A DNA stretch of 64,000 nt from positions 3,588,178 to 3,652,177 of the forward strand of contig QRFJ01000057.1 of NCBI GenBank assembly GCA_006176705.1. Direction: 5' to 3'. The stretch is from Cocos nucifera (lineage: Eukaryota > Streptophyta > Magnoliopsida > Arecales > Arecaceae). Made by a program: the position numbers and the translations under genes. Under the pieces are notes generated by a model. It did no database searches. It was not told the DNA's origin and saw only the letters and a program-made list of their open reading frames with translations. Positions within the stretch are counted from its first letter, which is position 1, and the number at the start of each line of letters is the position of its first letter. Positions 23,651-34,649 of the stretch are shown one piece after another.

Positions 23651-24799
23651 CTCTATTTCTGAGGTTTCTTTGTTCTTAAAGAAGTGCTCAGCAGCGATCT
23701 TTGTTCTTCCTTTCTAGAGTTATTCTCTAAAAAAAAAGCCTTTCAAGAAAGCTTCGATCCGACGATCAATGGCCTTTGCAGTCAGATTCCATCTAGACCT
23801 ATCCACTCCCGCTTCAGCTCCGACAACTTAAGCTCTGCCCGCAGCCATGGTGGATGCGGAGTAGTTCAACTTGCTAGTGCAGCAGGTTCATGATCTCGTG
23901 AAGGTGGTGCAGGCCATACATCGGTAGGCCTCGATGCTGATTCGATCAGAGCAAGCTTCTCCAGATCCTATGATCCAATCGAAGGATGACCGACTCGAGC
24001 TAGCCAATTGGTAACACTTGAGAAGAAAAAATAGAGAGCAAAAAAATCTTGTTCGGATCATGATTCTCCTCTGAAAGAAACTTTCCCCATCTAGTGTCGA
24101 AAGCTTTTCAGGATCTACAATCGAGATGACATTTTCGATCAAAAACTACGAGAGATGGACCGACAGATTGAAGAACTCCACCACGTCGCCTCGATTTTCC
24201 ATGACGACATCTGCACTGACCCTCCTTTCTCTCCTAAATTATGTAAGAGCCCATTTCATCGAACTTCAAGCTTTCTCAACTTGAAAGCTATGATGAAACC
24301 TCTGATCCGATCGATCATCTAAAAGCCTTCCGGACCATGATGCTGCTCCATGGCTCACCAGACGTCATATTATGCCGAGCTTTTTCATCTACCTTAAAGA
24401 AAGCAGCAAAAAATTGGTACTCAGCATTGAAGTCAGGTACAATCTTCTCATTTGACCAGATGAGCCATCAGTTTGTGGCTTACTTCGTCAACAGCCGACG
24501 TCCCTCCGAGGTTTAGATTCTCTGATGAATATTAAGCAGAAGGAGAAAAAATTTATCTGGGCTTATATCATCCAATTTAATGCTGCTGCATTGAAGGTCC
24601 GAAATCTAGACCAGTCTGTTGCGATGGCCACACTCAATGACGGTCTTCGAAAGAATGATTTATTATTCTTCCTGAAGAAGAAGTATCCTAGAGATTTTGT
24701 CGATCTGTTAGCTTGGGCTAAGGGATATGCCCGTACAGAAGAAGCCTTCAAGTTGAAGGATGAAGAAGCCACAGGAGAGTGGCAGACAGACGAGTATAA
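23628..24799 (+). pseudogene. T1 gag N-terminal half (Retrotrans_gag-like), broken
   Basis: The frame is interrupted but readable. An N-terminal segment contains a Gln/Met-rich helix (near 23840-23960). Next come a KLREMDRQIEELHHV segment (24150) and the capsid-like core: DPIDHLKAFRTMMLLHGSPD near 24300, ALKSGTIFSFDQMSHQFVA near 24430, and SLMNIKQKEKKF and AAALKVRNLDQSVAMATL in 24525-24620. It ends in DFVDLLAWAKGYARTEEAF up to the gap. This is the standard Gypsy gag order, and it joins logically to the gag half at 22266-21700 if the segment is flipped. Confidence 0.8.
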
Positions 24800-24809
24800 N
24801 NNNNNNNNN
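24800..24809. other. Assembly gap (10 Ns)
   Basis: Ten Ns follow the right arm of the perfect inverted duplication. Ten is probably a placeholder, so the true gap size is unknown. The downstream sequence is unrelated to the upstream element. Confidence 0.95.
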
Positions 24810-25754
24810 AAGCACAAGTGCTCAATCTACAACTACGTTTTCAGCTCATGGTGGGGCACCAATAAAATGACTAGTTTAGAGGACTACAAATGCTCAACCT
24901 TAAACTACTATAATCATATTTTTAGCCTGTGGCTAGTCCCGCGGATTACTATAATCATATTTTTAGCCTATGGCAGATCATCAATAATATGGCTAGCCCA
25001 GAGTACAACAACCTATCATTTAGTCACACATTTCAAATTTATGCTTGTCATAGAATCATAATTTAGTATCACTCTTTTGCAGTATTTGATATACACAAGT
25101 ACCTAGTCCCTCCAATTCAAGATCAATAACATATGATACATAACTTCATACAGAGCAATATAAATACATAACAAATAAATATATAGCACGCAACTATCAA
25201 AACCATATAGAGTAAAATCACCAGTGCATAAAATAGTTTTTATATAAATAGATGATCAATATCTAAAAATTTTTATCTCTACTGATGTCAAACTTTAGAA
25301 CAGGCTTTACCAGTCCAACTAGAATATCTAATCAACGACATAATTCCAACACATCCTCGATCAACCATCAACATAAGAAATAATATATTATTATTAGATT
25401 TCTATTTTTAAAACTCTAGTATCTAAATTACTCTTAATTTCAAAATTTCTCGATCATATCTAATACATGACTAATTAATAAATAAAGATTTAGGGATTTG
25501 CCTCAATTTAAGATATAGAGCGTCAATCCTTGTTCAATATCTTCTCATCCAATTGATCACTTAATATATAGCCAAACCCAACAACTAAGATAAATTATGG
25601 TGGAAAGATTATGAGAGAGAAAGGACATGATTGTTCGGATAATGATGCCTAGCAATCCGAGTAGGTCAAATCATGATATCTTGACTAGTTGATCAAAAAT
25701 CCAATAAGTTTAGATATGATATGATAAATATTGTCAATGATGGATCTTCTACAA
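24810..25754. other. Non-coding background, no gene seen
   Basis: The sequence is AT-rich without a supported reading frame. A short direct repeat, ACTATAATCATATTTTTAGCC, occurs near 24907 and 24948. It may be part of an old LTR or UTR, but no termini are recognised. Confidence 0.6.
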
Positions 25755-25984
25755 TAGGGATGCAATCGAGTCAAGTCAAGTTAAGTAACTAGAAACTCGA
25801 GCTTGACTCGATTCAAAATATTCATGCTCGAAACTCGGCTCAAGCTCGGCCAAGCCTTAACATCCCAGGCTCGAACTTGGTTCGATAAAAAATAGACAAA
25901 GCTCGAGATCGACTCGACTCGAACATGAACCGAGCCATTCTCAAGCTCAAGTTCGAGCTAAAAATCAAGCCTTATTTTATTAAT

Positions 25985-26050
<66 letters not shown>

Positions 26051-26222
26051 ATAAAATTAATATTATTAAATATATATACTCGAGTAGGCTTGCGAGCTTT
26101 CGAGCCGAGTATTATTCTACTCGAGCTCGACTTACATACTCGAGCTTGACTTGAACTCGATAATAAACGAGTCGAATCGAGCTCAAGTAGCTCGCGAGCA
26201 GCTCGACTCGTTTGCAGCCCTA
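25755..26222. mobile_element. hAT-type MITE (468 bp) with perfect 8-bp target duplication
   Basis: The left end TAGGGATGCAATCGAG pairs with the right end, reverse complement TAGGGCTGCAAACGAG (14 of 16 matching). The 8-bp duplication TTCTACAA flanks it exactly (25747-25754 and 26223-26230). The arms are rich in ACTCGAG/GCTCGA motifs and converge on an (AT)n core. An 8-bp duplication and TAGGG ends are the hAT hallmark. There is no coding capacity, so it depends on a transposase elsewhere. Confidence 0.93.
25987..26045. repeat. (AT)n microsatellite at the MITE centre
   Basis: Roughly 29 uninterrupted AT/TA dinucleotides lie between the two MITE arms. Confidence 0.95.
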
Positions 26223-26230
26223 TTCTACAA

Positions 26231-27094
26231 AAATTAGGATGGTGATCAAGAAAATGGGTAATCATAGCAATATCAATTTAGGACCCTCTATTGGGATGGA
26301 TCCATCCCTAGGCCCCATTGACTTCTTTCTAGAAATTACTTAGACCCATTAGAGAGAGAAAAGAAAGAATATGATAGAAGAGAGAGAGAGAGAGAGAGAA
26401 GAAAGAGAAAAGAAAAGAGAGAAAGAGGAACTAACTCCTTTTTTTCTTTCCTTAAAATGGGGGATACCTCCTTCTCACTCTCTTCCTCGAAAACAATCAC
26501 AAGGCAATGGCCAATGACTAAGATGGAGCAACCAAGGATGGCTTGCAGCTGTGGCATCATCGGTGACCTTGGCCAGCTAGTGAAGAGGAAAAGAAAGGTA
26601 GAAGAATGAGAAAAACCAAGGATAAAGGTCCTATTCTCTTCTTCCATTTTTTTTCCCATGACTGGTAACCAATGCCTCAACGTGAGGCCTCTAACAACTT
26701 CAGAAGACTTCCTAAGATGATGGTGTAGTAGCCCAAATCAACTGACAGCAGTGAACCAGGACATGCCGAAATAGGGCAACCTCAACTCAAATATGATTCC
26801 AGTGACTTGCCAGCTCCAATCAAGGTCAGACGATGGCCATGAGGTCGAAAAAGATAGAAGAAGAAGGGCTTAAGTTCATTACCAAAGTCCAGCAAGGCCA
26901 AAAAGATGATTTAGTGGGAATCCAAGGACAAAATCATAAAGAAAAACTTAGAACCGAGGGTGATTTCCTATGGTTTTAGTCCAAAGGAGGTGAGAATCTC
27001 TTATAGGCGATATCCTAGGGTTTTGGTTGAACTAGGCTTGCCCTAAGACTCTAGGCATCCACTAGAGTCGAGAGAGGAAGAAGACTTCGATATG
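26231..27094. other. Non-coding background with a GA/CT-rich stretch
   Basis: It continues the background interrupted by the MITE. An (AG)n stretch lies near 26376-26400. The 114-residue minus-strand frame at 26336-26680 passes through low-complexity Ser/Leu/Phe sequence and shows no family resemblance, so it is not called as a gene. Confidence 0.5.
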
Positions 27095-27208
27095 TTGAGT
27101 ACTAGGACTAGAGTGGGCTGGGCTGGGTCGGATTTATCCTTGCCCGAGCCCGGCCCTAATTTTTTTCGGACTTCGAGCCGGGCTTAGGTCCAAAATTTTT
27201 TAAAAAAT

Positions 27209-28021
27209 TTAGGCCCGAGCTCGATCCAAGCCTGGCCAGAAATCCGATTGGGCCGCCTGTGGGGGCATAGGGGGAAGGAATGGGGTGGGCGAGGGGCGCG
27301 TGGTGTTGCCTGTGGGGGCATGGGCCGACAGTGGGGGGAGGGGTCGCCTGGAGGGGGGGGAGGGCCACCTACATCGGGAGAGGAGGAAGGGCCGATCGAG
27401 GGGTGGGGGAGGGTCGACCACGCGTCGGGGGGGGTGGGGGCGGAGGCATGGGCTGGTGGATGGAGAGGCGAAGAGGACCGGGGGGGTGGGGGGTGCCGCA
27501 TCATGACCTCCCCTCCTCAGACTCGAAGTGCGCGAACGTCGACTTGTCGCTCGATGACTATTTTTTATCTTCGTCGCTAGCTTCACTGGATCCCTTCCTC
27601 GGACTCGAAGTGCGTGAACGTTGACTTGTCGCTCACCGACTTTTTTTATCTTCATTGCTAGCTTCACCGGCACCTCTCCCACCATCGAATGAATGTCCGA
27701 CTGGCTCCGACAAACTTCATGGTGCTCCTCGCCAGTGGGATCGACCTCTGGAGAGTCAGATTCGACAGCAATGGTGGGATCCGACGAGGCGAGGAGGGTC
27801 TCGAGTGGCTCGGACTGGGAGGCCAGCGATGGGGGCACAATCTCGAGGGGGATGTCATCAGAGCAGTAGCAGTAGAGGTTGAAGGAGCGAAGGTGGTCGA
27901 GGATGAGGGAAGGAGAGCAGGAGAGCTTGTAGGGGTTACCCCCGTCGGCATTGGCATCGGCGTTGTAGTGAATGCCCTTGGAGGTGACGGTGATGGTGCC
28001 GATGATGAGGTTGAGGTGCAC
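27209..28021 (-). CDS. Captured ORF of unknown function inside the hAT element (270 aa)
   Basis: The open frame starts at 28021 with MHLNLIIGTITVTSKGIHYN. Its first ~145 residues have balanced composition and strong GC3 bias (SPSLILDHLRSFNLYCYCSD; SEPLETLLASSDP), like a grass- or palm-type GC-rich exon. I do not recognise the family. From about residue 135 the DNA contains an 82-bp tandem duplication (VKLAMKIKK / VKLATKIKN). The last ~95 residues are Pro/Arg-rich translation of a simple G-rich tract (27240-27510) and are probably not genuine. The frame may continue upstream of 28021 towards 28060 in host-gene sequence. It could be a non-functional gene fragment; transcription from the element is unknown. 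Confidence 0.45.
   Translation of the reverse strand: MHLNLIIGTITVTSKGIHYNADANADGGNPYKLSCSPSLILDHLRSFNLYCYCSDDIPLEIVPPSLASQSEPLETLLASSDPTIAVESDSPEVDPTGEEHHEVCRSQSDIHSMVGEVPVKLAMKIKKVGERQVNVHALRVRGRDPVKLATKIKNSHRATSRRSRTSSLRRGGHDAAPPTPPVLFASPSTSPCLRPHPPRRVVDPPPPLDRPFLLSRCRWPSPPSRRPLPPLSAHAPTGNTTRPSPTPFLPPMPPQAAQSDFWPGLDRARA
27520..27683. repeat. 82-bp tandem duplication
   Basis: GACTCGAAGTGCGCGAACG at 27520 recurs as GACTCGAAGTGCGTGAACG at 27602. The sequence that follows is also duplicated (tttttatcttc, gctagcttcac). It lies inside the captured ORF. Confidence 0.85.
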
Positions 28022-28280
28022 GAAAAGAATGGCAGGGGGTGTGGAGGGCCGAGAGGAAGAGGGGAGGGAGGGGTTTTTAAGAGGGGAAGGAGGAGTTTTA
28101 ATCGAACCCGGGCCTAGGCCAAAGGTAGACCCGAGCTCGGTCCGAAAATAAAATGGGCTTTATATTTTGGTTCGAGCCCAGCCTAAATAGTTTCGGAATG
28201 AGTCCAAAATCCGATCCAAAGTCAGTCCGGCCTGATGGGCCTCGAGCTAGCCTGAGCCCACTTCCAGCCCTATTGGGTAC

Positions 28281-28868
28281 ACACAGTTCATAGGTTCTGG
28301 CCTTCTTCAAGCTAGCCCATGGACCCCAAAACTGAGTTAACACATAATATATTCTTAAACATTATCGATCTTCTAAGAATATTATTAATAAAAATATTAT
28401 TTTACTAAAATATATTTTTATCAAAATCTATTATTATCAATATTATTAAAATTATCATATTGAGATTATAACAAAACTAACCACAGAAATTCTTGGAGAG
28501 TTGTTAGATCCTAAGTTCAAATGCCCACCTCTTTTATTTTGATAATATACCACCTCATTATTTTTAAAAATAATATATATTTTATTAATATATAATATAT
28601 TTATTATATTAATTTTTTAATCAAAAAATTTAAGAAGGAATCTTGATCTTAGAAGTTCCACTCCTCTTCCTTTTTTTATCACCGAAGCCTTCGATGGTCT
28701 TTTAACAATATCAATACCTAGCAAGATGAAGTTCGGGATGAAGTCTTTCAGGTCTAACAATATGTAAAATATGTAGACTGAACATCCAAGGTTTCTAGAG
28801 ATTATTAAGGAGGCCTAGAAAGCAGAGGTGAGAGGGAACCCAATCGATTATCTATTGCTTAAGATTGT
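28281..28868. other. AT-rich non-coding background
   Basis: The stretch has no supported frame or element ends. It abuts LTR a of T2 at 28869, with left target flank ATTGT at 28864-28868. Confidence 0.6.
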
Positions 28869-30064
28869 TGTTAGTGCAGAATCTGGTTGACGATGGATCG
28901 AACTGGAGTTGAGGAAGAAGAGGTCGCCATCGGTGACCTACAAAATAAAGTTTCGTCCGAAGTCGATGGTGGTGGCTCTGGTAGGATCCTCCGATGATCA
29001 AGTCAGCTCTTCTGACCAACAGAAATGAAGTGCTCAAGAAAGAGTTTGACAGAGTTTTGAGATGGAGAAGAGAGCTTAGAGAAAATATATCTAAAGGATC
29101 CTTTTTTATAGACGGAGCCTGTAGCAGATTGATAGTGACAGTCATAGCCGTCTGGTAGTGGACTGCTCGAGGTCTGATGGAGTCTGTCATGAAGAGAGGC
29201 ACCGTCTGATGCTGCTTGTAGCAGACCGATGGCGATAGTCGTAGCTATTTGGTATTGAGCCGCTCGAGGCCACGTGGGGTTTAATATGGAGAGAAAGAGA
29301 TATCGTCAGACTGATAATGATCGTTCGTTGAGATTCAATAATTGAAGTTCAGAGAAAGTAAGCATTGATCGGTGAAGAGCTTTGACATACATCAATTTCA
29401 GAGGAGTTTGGACTCCTAAAGAAGATACGACTAGAGGGGATCATCCGGAAGGAGTGCTAGCTGAAATCTGAAAGTAATTCATTGGAGGAATCCAACTGAA
29501 GAAAAAGTCCGAAAGGAGTTTGGCTCCTAAAAAAATCTGACTGAAGAAGAAATTCAGAAGGAGTTTGGCTCCTAGAGGAGTTTGACTAAAGAAGAAATCT
29601 GAAAAGAGTTCGGCTCCTGAAGGAGTCCGATTGAAGGAGGAATCTGAAAGAAGTTCGGCTCCTGAAGAAGTCTGACTGAAGGAGAAATTCGGAAGAAGTT
29701 CGACTCCTGAAGGAGTCTGAAAGGAGTTCGGCTCCTGGTGGAACTTAATTGAAGAAGAAATCCATAAGGAGTTCAGCTTCTGAAAAAATCTGACTATAGG
29801 AGAAATTCGGAAGGAGTTCGACTGGAGCACGACCGCTGAGGAATTCAATCGGTTGAAGGAGTTCGGATAATGTTTGGCTGTTGGAGGAGTTCGACTGGGG
29901 TCCAGCCGACCAAAGGAGTTCGGCTAAGGTTTGATCGCTGGAGGAGTTTGGCTGGGGTCTGACCGCTGGAGAAGAATTTTCAATCGAAGCTCTTCGATGA
30001 TTACCGATTGCATTAGACTAAGCATCATACTGGACTTCGATGGGAGCAGAGTTTATCCCCAACA
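28869..30064 (-). repeat. T2 LTR a (1196 bp)
   Basis: On the plus strand it runs from TGTTAGTGCAGAATC to ATCCCCAACA. A TATA-like CTATAAAAAAGG (element sense) is at about 29101-29113. About eight 45-bp U3 repeats lie at 29510-29830. In element sense it is the 3'-most LTR. Confidence 0.88.
29510..29830. repeat. U3 45-bp minisatellite in LTR a (about 8 copies)
   Basis: It is the same GGAGTTCGGCTCCTG unit as in T1, in shorter form. Landmarks fall near 29516, 29567, 29609, 29655, 29697, 29725, 29769 and 29817. Confidence 0.85.
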
Positions 30065-30149
30065 ATAGTTCCTCCCACTTTCAAGTTTGAAATTCAAAAG
30101 AAGTACAAAAACGATGACTGTCGAAGATCTTTTTCGGGCTATGCACCAC

Positions 30150-30810
30150 CCATTGAGGTTGAAGTTCGGAGGAGATCTTATCTCCAGCCGAGATTGATGT
30201 TGAAGTGAAAGCTCGGAAGAGATTGTATCTCCAACCAAGGTTGAAGGAGATCTTATATCCTGTTGATGTAGACGTTGGAGCTCGGAAGAGATCTTATCTC
30301 CAGCTGAAGTTGAAGGAGATCTTATCTCCTGTTGATGTTGATGCTCGGAAGAGATCTTATCTCCAGCCGAGGTTGAAGGACCCCTCTTCTCACCTCGTCT
30401 AAAATGAACGAGGTCTTCGACTTTACTCACGTTAGAACGAGGTTCTCCTCGTGTTCCTAATGGACCATAGGGGTATATAAGGGCCGTTGTCAAGACCTCT
30501 TTCCTCATCTCGTCTAAAATGAATGAGGCTTTCAACTTTGCTCATGTTAGGACGAGATTCTTCTCCTATTTCTAATGGGCTATGGAGACACATAAGGGCC
30601 GTTGTCAGGGCCTCTTCTCCCATCTCATCTAAAATGAATGAGGTCTTTGACTTTGTTCACATTAGGATGACGTTCTCCTCCTGTTCCTAATAGACTGTGG
30701 GGGCATATAAGGGTCGTTGTCAGGACTTCTCCCTCCATCTCGTCTAAAATAAATAAGGCCTTCGACTTTCTCATGTTAGAACGAGGTTCTTCTTTTATTC
30801 CTAACATGGC
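30150..30810. repeat. T2 internal 1: 3' tandem blocks
   Basis: Block 1 (30150-30380) has ATCTTATCTCC-type units. Block 2 (30385-30810) has four copies of the 115-bp unit, with CTTTGCTCA-type landmarks near 30418, 30534, 30651 and 30767. Both lie between the polypurine tract and the coding remnant. Confidence 0.85.
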
Positions 30811-30869
30811 CACTATTAATTACTTCTTTTCTGTCATTAGATAGTTTTCGTACTGAGAAACAATAATAT

Positions 30870-32437
30870 TGAAATGGAGAAGTTTTTATTGAAGAAAAAT
30901 TATCAGCAGTACATTCTCAGATTCTCTGAGTTTTAAGGTCGTGAGAGCATTATTCCTCCGAGCTTCTTCAGATGATAAGTTTTGGACTAGATGAACCTCC
31001 TCTATTTCATGTGGGCCTTCCTAATTTGGGGTAAGCTTCTCCTGGCTCTGAGGCTGAAAGATAGTGGCTCACCGAAGTACTAAGCCCCTTTAGAGATAGC
31101 ATTGATGATGCTGGAAGGTGGTCGATCTTCTTATTGTTTCTCCCTCATTGGTGGTTCTAGCTGCGGTAGCACTATTGGCTTACTTTAGGCCGGTGTCTGT
31201 GGAGCATTGAGGGAGACATAGTTGCAAAACCTTCAAGGGGAAACTTCTTCGCGTCCTTCCATCGGGGCTTCTTTGACAACGAGCTCGAGGGAGGAGTTCC
31301 GGGCTTTGCTTGTGCTCAGAGAGAGTTCATGAGCACAGCCAAACATCATTCAGCCCTCCATCAGTGGCGAGTCTATGCCACTCTCCTGCGGCTTCCTTAT
31401 CCTTCAACTTGAAGGCTTCTTCCGCTCGAGCATATCCCTCAGCATAAGCTAGCAAATCGACAAAATTTTTTAGGGTACTTCTTCTCCAGGGAGAATAGCA
31501 AATCATTCTTCTGAAGGCCGTCCTTGAGTGCGACCATCGCAACTGACTGATCTAGGTTTCGGATCTTCAATGCAGCAGCATTAAACTGGATGACATGAGT
31601 CCGAATGAATTTTTCCTCCTTTTGCTTGATGTTCATCAGAGAATCCGGATCTCGGTGCGGACGTCGGCTACTGACGAAGTGAGTCATAAACTGATAGCTC
31701 ATCTAGTCAAAAGAAAAAGATTGTATCCGATTTCAACATCGAGTACCAATTTTTTTTATCACTTTCTTTAAGGTAGATGGAAAAGCTTGGCATAATATGG
31801 CGTCTGGTGCGCCATGGAGCAGCATCATGGTCCAAAAGGCTTTCAGATGATGATCGACTGGATTAGAGGTTCCATCATAGCTTTCAAATTGGGGGAACTT
31901 AAAGTTCGGTAAAATAAACTCTTACATAATTTGGAGAGAGAAAAAGAGATCGATGCAGACATCATCATGGTGAGCTAGGGTGACATGGCCGAGCTCCTCA
32001 ATCCATCGATCCATCCTCCGTAGTTTTTGATCGAAGATGTCAACTCGATCGTAGGTCTTGAAAGGCTTTCGATCGTGGATGGGGAAGATTTCTTCCAAAG
32101 AAGAACCATGATCCAAGCAAGGATCCTCTGCTCTCTATTTCTCCTTTTCAAGGGCGATGGGTATGCTAGCCCAAGTGCTCCTCCTTGGAACCAGTTTTTG
32201 ACATCTCGACGGTGGGATTTCTGACGAAACTGCCATCGGGGACTACCGCATGGCCTGCACCATTTCGTTGAGGTCTTGAATCTACTACATCAGCAGGTTA
32301 AACTGATTCGGATCTACCACGACCGTCGATGGAGGAGGAGGTTAAAGCGTAGATGATGGAGCAGGGACAGACGGATGTGGCCCAGATCTGACGATAGAAG
32401 TAGTAGATCTCCAAATAGTCACCCTCTTTGAAGGCAT
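30870..32437 (-). pseudogene. T2 internal 1 gag fused to an integrase tail
   Basis: Gag starts at ATG 32437 (MPSKRVTIWRSTTS). It shows KLRRMDRWIEELGHV (32010-31970) and SLMNIKQKEEKF with AAALKIRNLDQSVAMVALKD (31640-31530), then EEAFKLKDKEAAGEWH near 31400. The Cys-His block seen in T1 (KYCLYHRDHDYDIEKC) is missing. Near 31110-31090 the gag/protease boundary-like phrase INAIS is followed directly by an integrase tail (LVLR, EKLTPN, EGPHEIEEV around 31080-31000, ENLRMYC near 30920). The junction is the same as in T1. Stops and frameshifts are scattered through it. Confidence 0.75.
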
Positions 32438-32561
32438 TTCTTGGGGTTGAGGGAGAGGATGGAGATGGACCTTAAAGAAGAAGATCCACAGGGTTGGCTG
32501 TGCACTCCTTTAAGAACAAGGATATCTAGGGAATAGAAGGCCCTTCCTCTAGCACCAATTC

Positions 32562-33823
32562 TATTGGTGCAGAATCTGGTTAACACCAGATCGAGCTGGA
32601 GTTAAGAAAGAAGAGGTCACCGTCGATGACTTGCAAAATAAAATCTAGCCTGAAGTCGGTGGTGGTGGCTCTGGCAGAACCCTCCGATGATCAAGTCAGC
32701 TCTTCTGACCAACAGAAATGGAGTGCTCAGAAAAGAGTTTGATAGAGTTTTTAAGAAGAAGAAGGAAGCTTAGAAAAAATATATCTAGAGAGTCACTTTT
32801 ATAGATGAAGCCTGTAGCAAATTGATAGTGACAGCCGTAGCCATCTGGTAGCGGGCCGCTCGAGGTCTGGTGGAGTCTATCACCATCTGTCGCACCGCCT
32901 GATGCCGCTTATAGCAAATCGATGGCGACAGCCATAGTTGTTTGGTACTTGAGCCGCTCGGAGCCACGTGGGGTTCGGTACAGAGAGGGAGAGGTGTCGT
33001 CAGACTGATAGTGACCGTTCGTTGAGATTCAATAATCAAAGTTCGAAGAAAGCAAGCATGATCGGTGAAGAGCTTCGACATACATCAATTTCAGAGGAGT
33101 TTGGACTTCTAAAGGGGATACGACTAGAGGGGATCATCCGAGAGGAGTGCTAGCTGAAATTTGAAAGCAATCCGCTGAAGAAATCTGATTGAAGAAGAAG
33201 TTCGAAAGGAGTTCAGCTCCTAAAGGAGTTCGACTGAAGGAGAAATTCGGAAGGAGTTCAACTCCTGAAGGAGTTCGATTGAAAGAGAAGTCCAGAAGAA
33301 GTTTGGCTCCTAAAGGAGTTCGACTAAAGGAGGAGTTCGGAAGGAGTTCGACTCCTAGAGTAATCCGACTGAAGAAAAAATTCGGAAGAAGTTTGGCTCC
33401 TAGAGGAGTCCGACTGAAGGAGGAGTCTAGAAAAAATTCGGCTTCTGACGAAACTTGACTGAAGAAAAAATTTGGAAGAAGTTTGGCTCCTGGAGGAATC
33501 CGACTGAAGAAGAAATCCGAAAGGAGTTCGACTCCTAGAAGAGTCTGACTGCTGGAGGAGTTTGATTGGGGCTTGATCGTTGAGGAGTTCGACCAACTGA
33601 AGAAGTTCGGCTAAGGTTTGGCCACTAGAGGAGTTTGGCTGGGATCTGGCCGTTGAGAAGTTCGATCGGCTGAAGGAGTTCGACTAAGATTTGCCCCTAG
33701 AGGAGTTCGACTAGGGTCCGACCGCTGGAAGAGAATTTTCGATCGAAGCTCTTCCGTGATTATTGGTTGCATTAGACTAAGCATCAGACTAGACTTCGAC
33801 AAGAGCGGAGTTTATCCCCAGTA
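32562..33823 (-). repeat. T2 LTR b, middle LTR (1262 bp)
   Basis: It runs on the plus strand from TATTGGTGCAGAATC to ATCCCCAGTA and serves both internal regions at once. A primer-site-like GGCGCTAGAGG-type sequence (here decayed to GGTGCTAGAGG) lies at its left side (32545-32555). A purine-rich tract adjoins its right side (33824-33842). It has about eight U3 repeats at 33200-33540. Confidence 0.88.
33200..33560. repeat. U3 45-bp minisatellite in LTR b (about 8 copies)
   Basis: Units with GAGTTCGACTCCT or AGTTTGGCTCCT occur near 33209, 33256, 33299, 33343, 33389, 33436, 33479 and 33523. Confidence 0.85.
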
Positions 33824-33909
33824 ATAGTCTCCCCACTTTCGAGCTCAAAATTCGAAGAAATGGAATACAAAAAAGACGACTATCGAAATCTTTTTTCGGG
33901 CTCTGCACC

Positions 33910-34590
33910 TGTTGAGGTTGAAGCTTTGAGGAGATCTTGTCTCTAGAAGATGTTGATGTTGAAGTAGAAGCTCGGAGGAGATCTTATCTTCAGTCAAGGT
34001 TGAAGGAGATCTTATATCCTATTGACGTAGACGTTGGAGCTCAGAAAAGATCTTATCTCCAGCCGAGGTTGAAGGAGATCTTATCTCCTATTGACGTTGA
34101 TGCTCGAAGGAGATCTTATCTTCAGCCGAGATTGAAGGATCTCTCTTCTCATCTCGTCTAAAATGAACGAGGCCTTCGACTTTGCTCACATTAGGACGAG
34201 GTTCTCCTCCTGTTCCTAACGGGCTGTGGGGGCACATAAGGACCGTCGTCCAGAGCTTCTCCCCCCATCCTCGTCCTTAAAATAAACGGAGGCCTTCGAC
34301 TTTGCTCACGCTAGGACGAGGTTCTCCTCCTGTTCCTAGCCGGACTGTGGGGGCACATGAGGGCCGTTGTCCAGAGCTTCTCCTCCCATCCTCGTCCTAA
34401 AATGAATAACGGGGCCTTCGACTTTGCTCATGTTAGGACGAGGATTCTCCTCCTGTTCCTAACGGGCTGTGGGGGACAGATAAGGGCCATTGTCCAGGAT
34501 TTCTTCCCTCATCCTCATCCTAAAATGAATAAGACCTTCGACTTTGCTCATGTTAGGACGAGGTTCTCCTCCTATTCCTAATATGGCCAT
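33910..34590. repeat. T2 internal 2: 3' tandem blocks
   Basis: Block 1 (33910-34135) has ATCTTATCTCC-type units. Block 2 (34140-34590) has four copies of the 115-125-bp unit with GGCCTTCGACTTTGCTCA near 34167, 34292, 34419 and 34538. The copy number equals internal 1. Confidence 0.85.
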
Positions 34591-34649
34591 TATTGATTGC
34601 TTCTTCCCTATCATCAAATAGTTTTCATCAAAAAATAATAATGTTGAAA

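Larger units (their letters stand above)
17987..24799 (-). mobile_element. Gag-only Gypsy derivative T1 (minus strand; right part inverted)
   Basis: The 3' LTR (17987-19745) is followed by two tandem-repeat blocks, an integrase C-terminal tail and the gag C-terminal half up to 22266. From 22267 the orientation flips: an LTR lacking its 5' part (22267-23627), a primer site and gag N-terminal half (to 24799) read on the plus strand. No protease, RT, RNase H or catalytic integrase is present. The element belongs to the same subfamily as the 28869-37548 array. The left LTR is inserted in the RT of G1, with left flank ATGAT; a right target duplication cannot be checked because of the gap. Confidence 0.8.
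27103..28272. mobile_element. hAT-type element carrying a captured GC-rich ORF (Pack-hAT-like)
   Basis: The left end TAGGACTAGAGTGGGCT pairs imperfectly with the right end, reverse complement TAGGGCTGGAAGTGGGCT. The flanks are TTGAGTAC (27095-27102) and TTGGGTAC (28273-28280), an 8-bp duplication with one change. Both subterminal regions are rich in GGGCC/GCCCGAGC wording in inverted orientation. The interior is GC-rich and coding-like, unlike the AT-rich surroundings. No hAT transposase is present. Confidence 0.82.

Noticed and set aside
22267..24799. A separate plus-strand gag element inserted tail-to-tail into T1
   Set aside because: Possible but less likely: its LTR lacks the 5' end at the junction, no target duplication is seen, and the gag halves complement each other with a perfect 110-bp overlap at the gap.
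24525..25061. 178-residue frame crossing the N gap
   Set aside because: The Ns are translated as X and the two sides are unrelated. Only the left side is gag.
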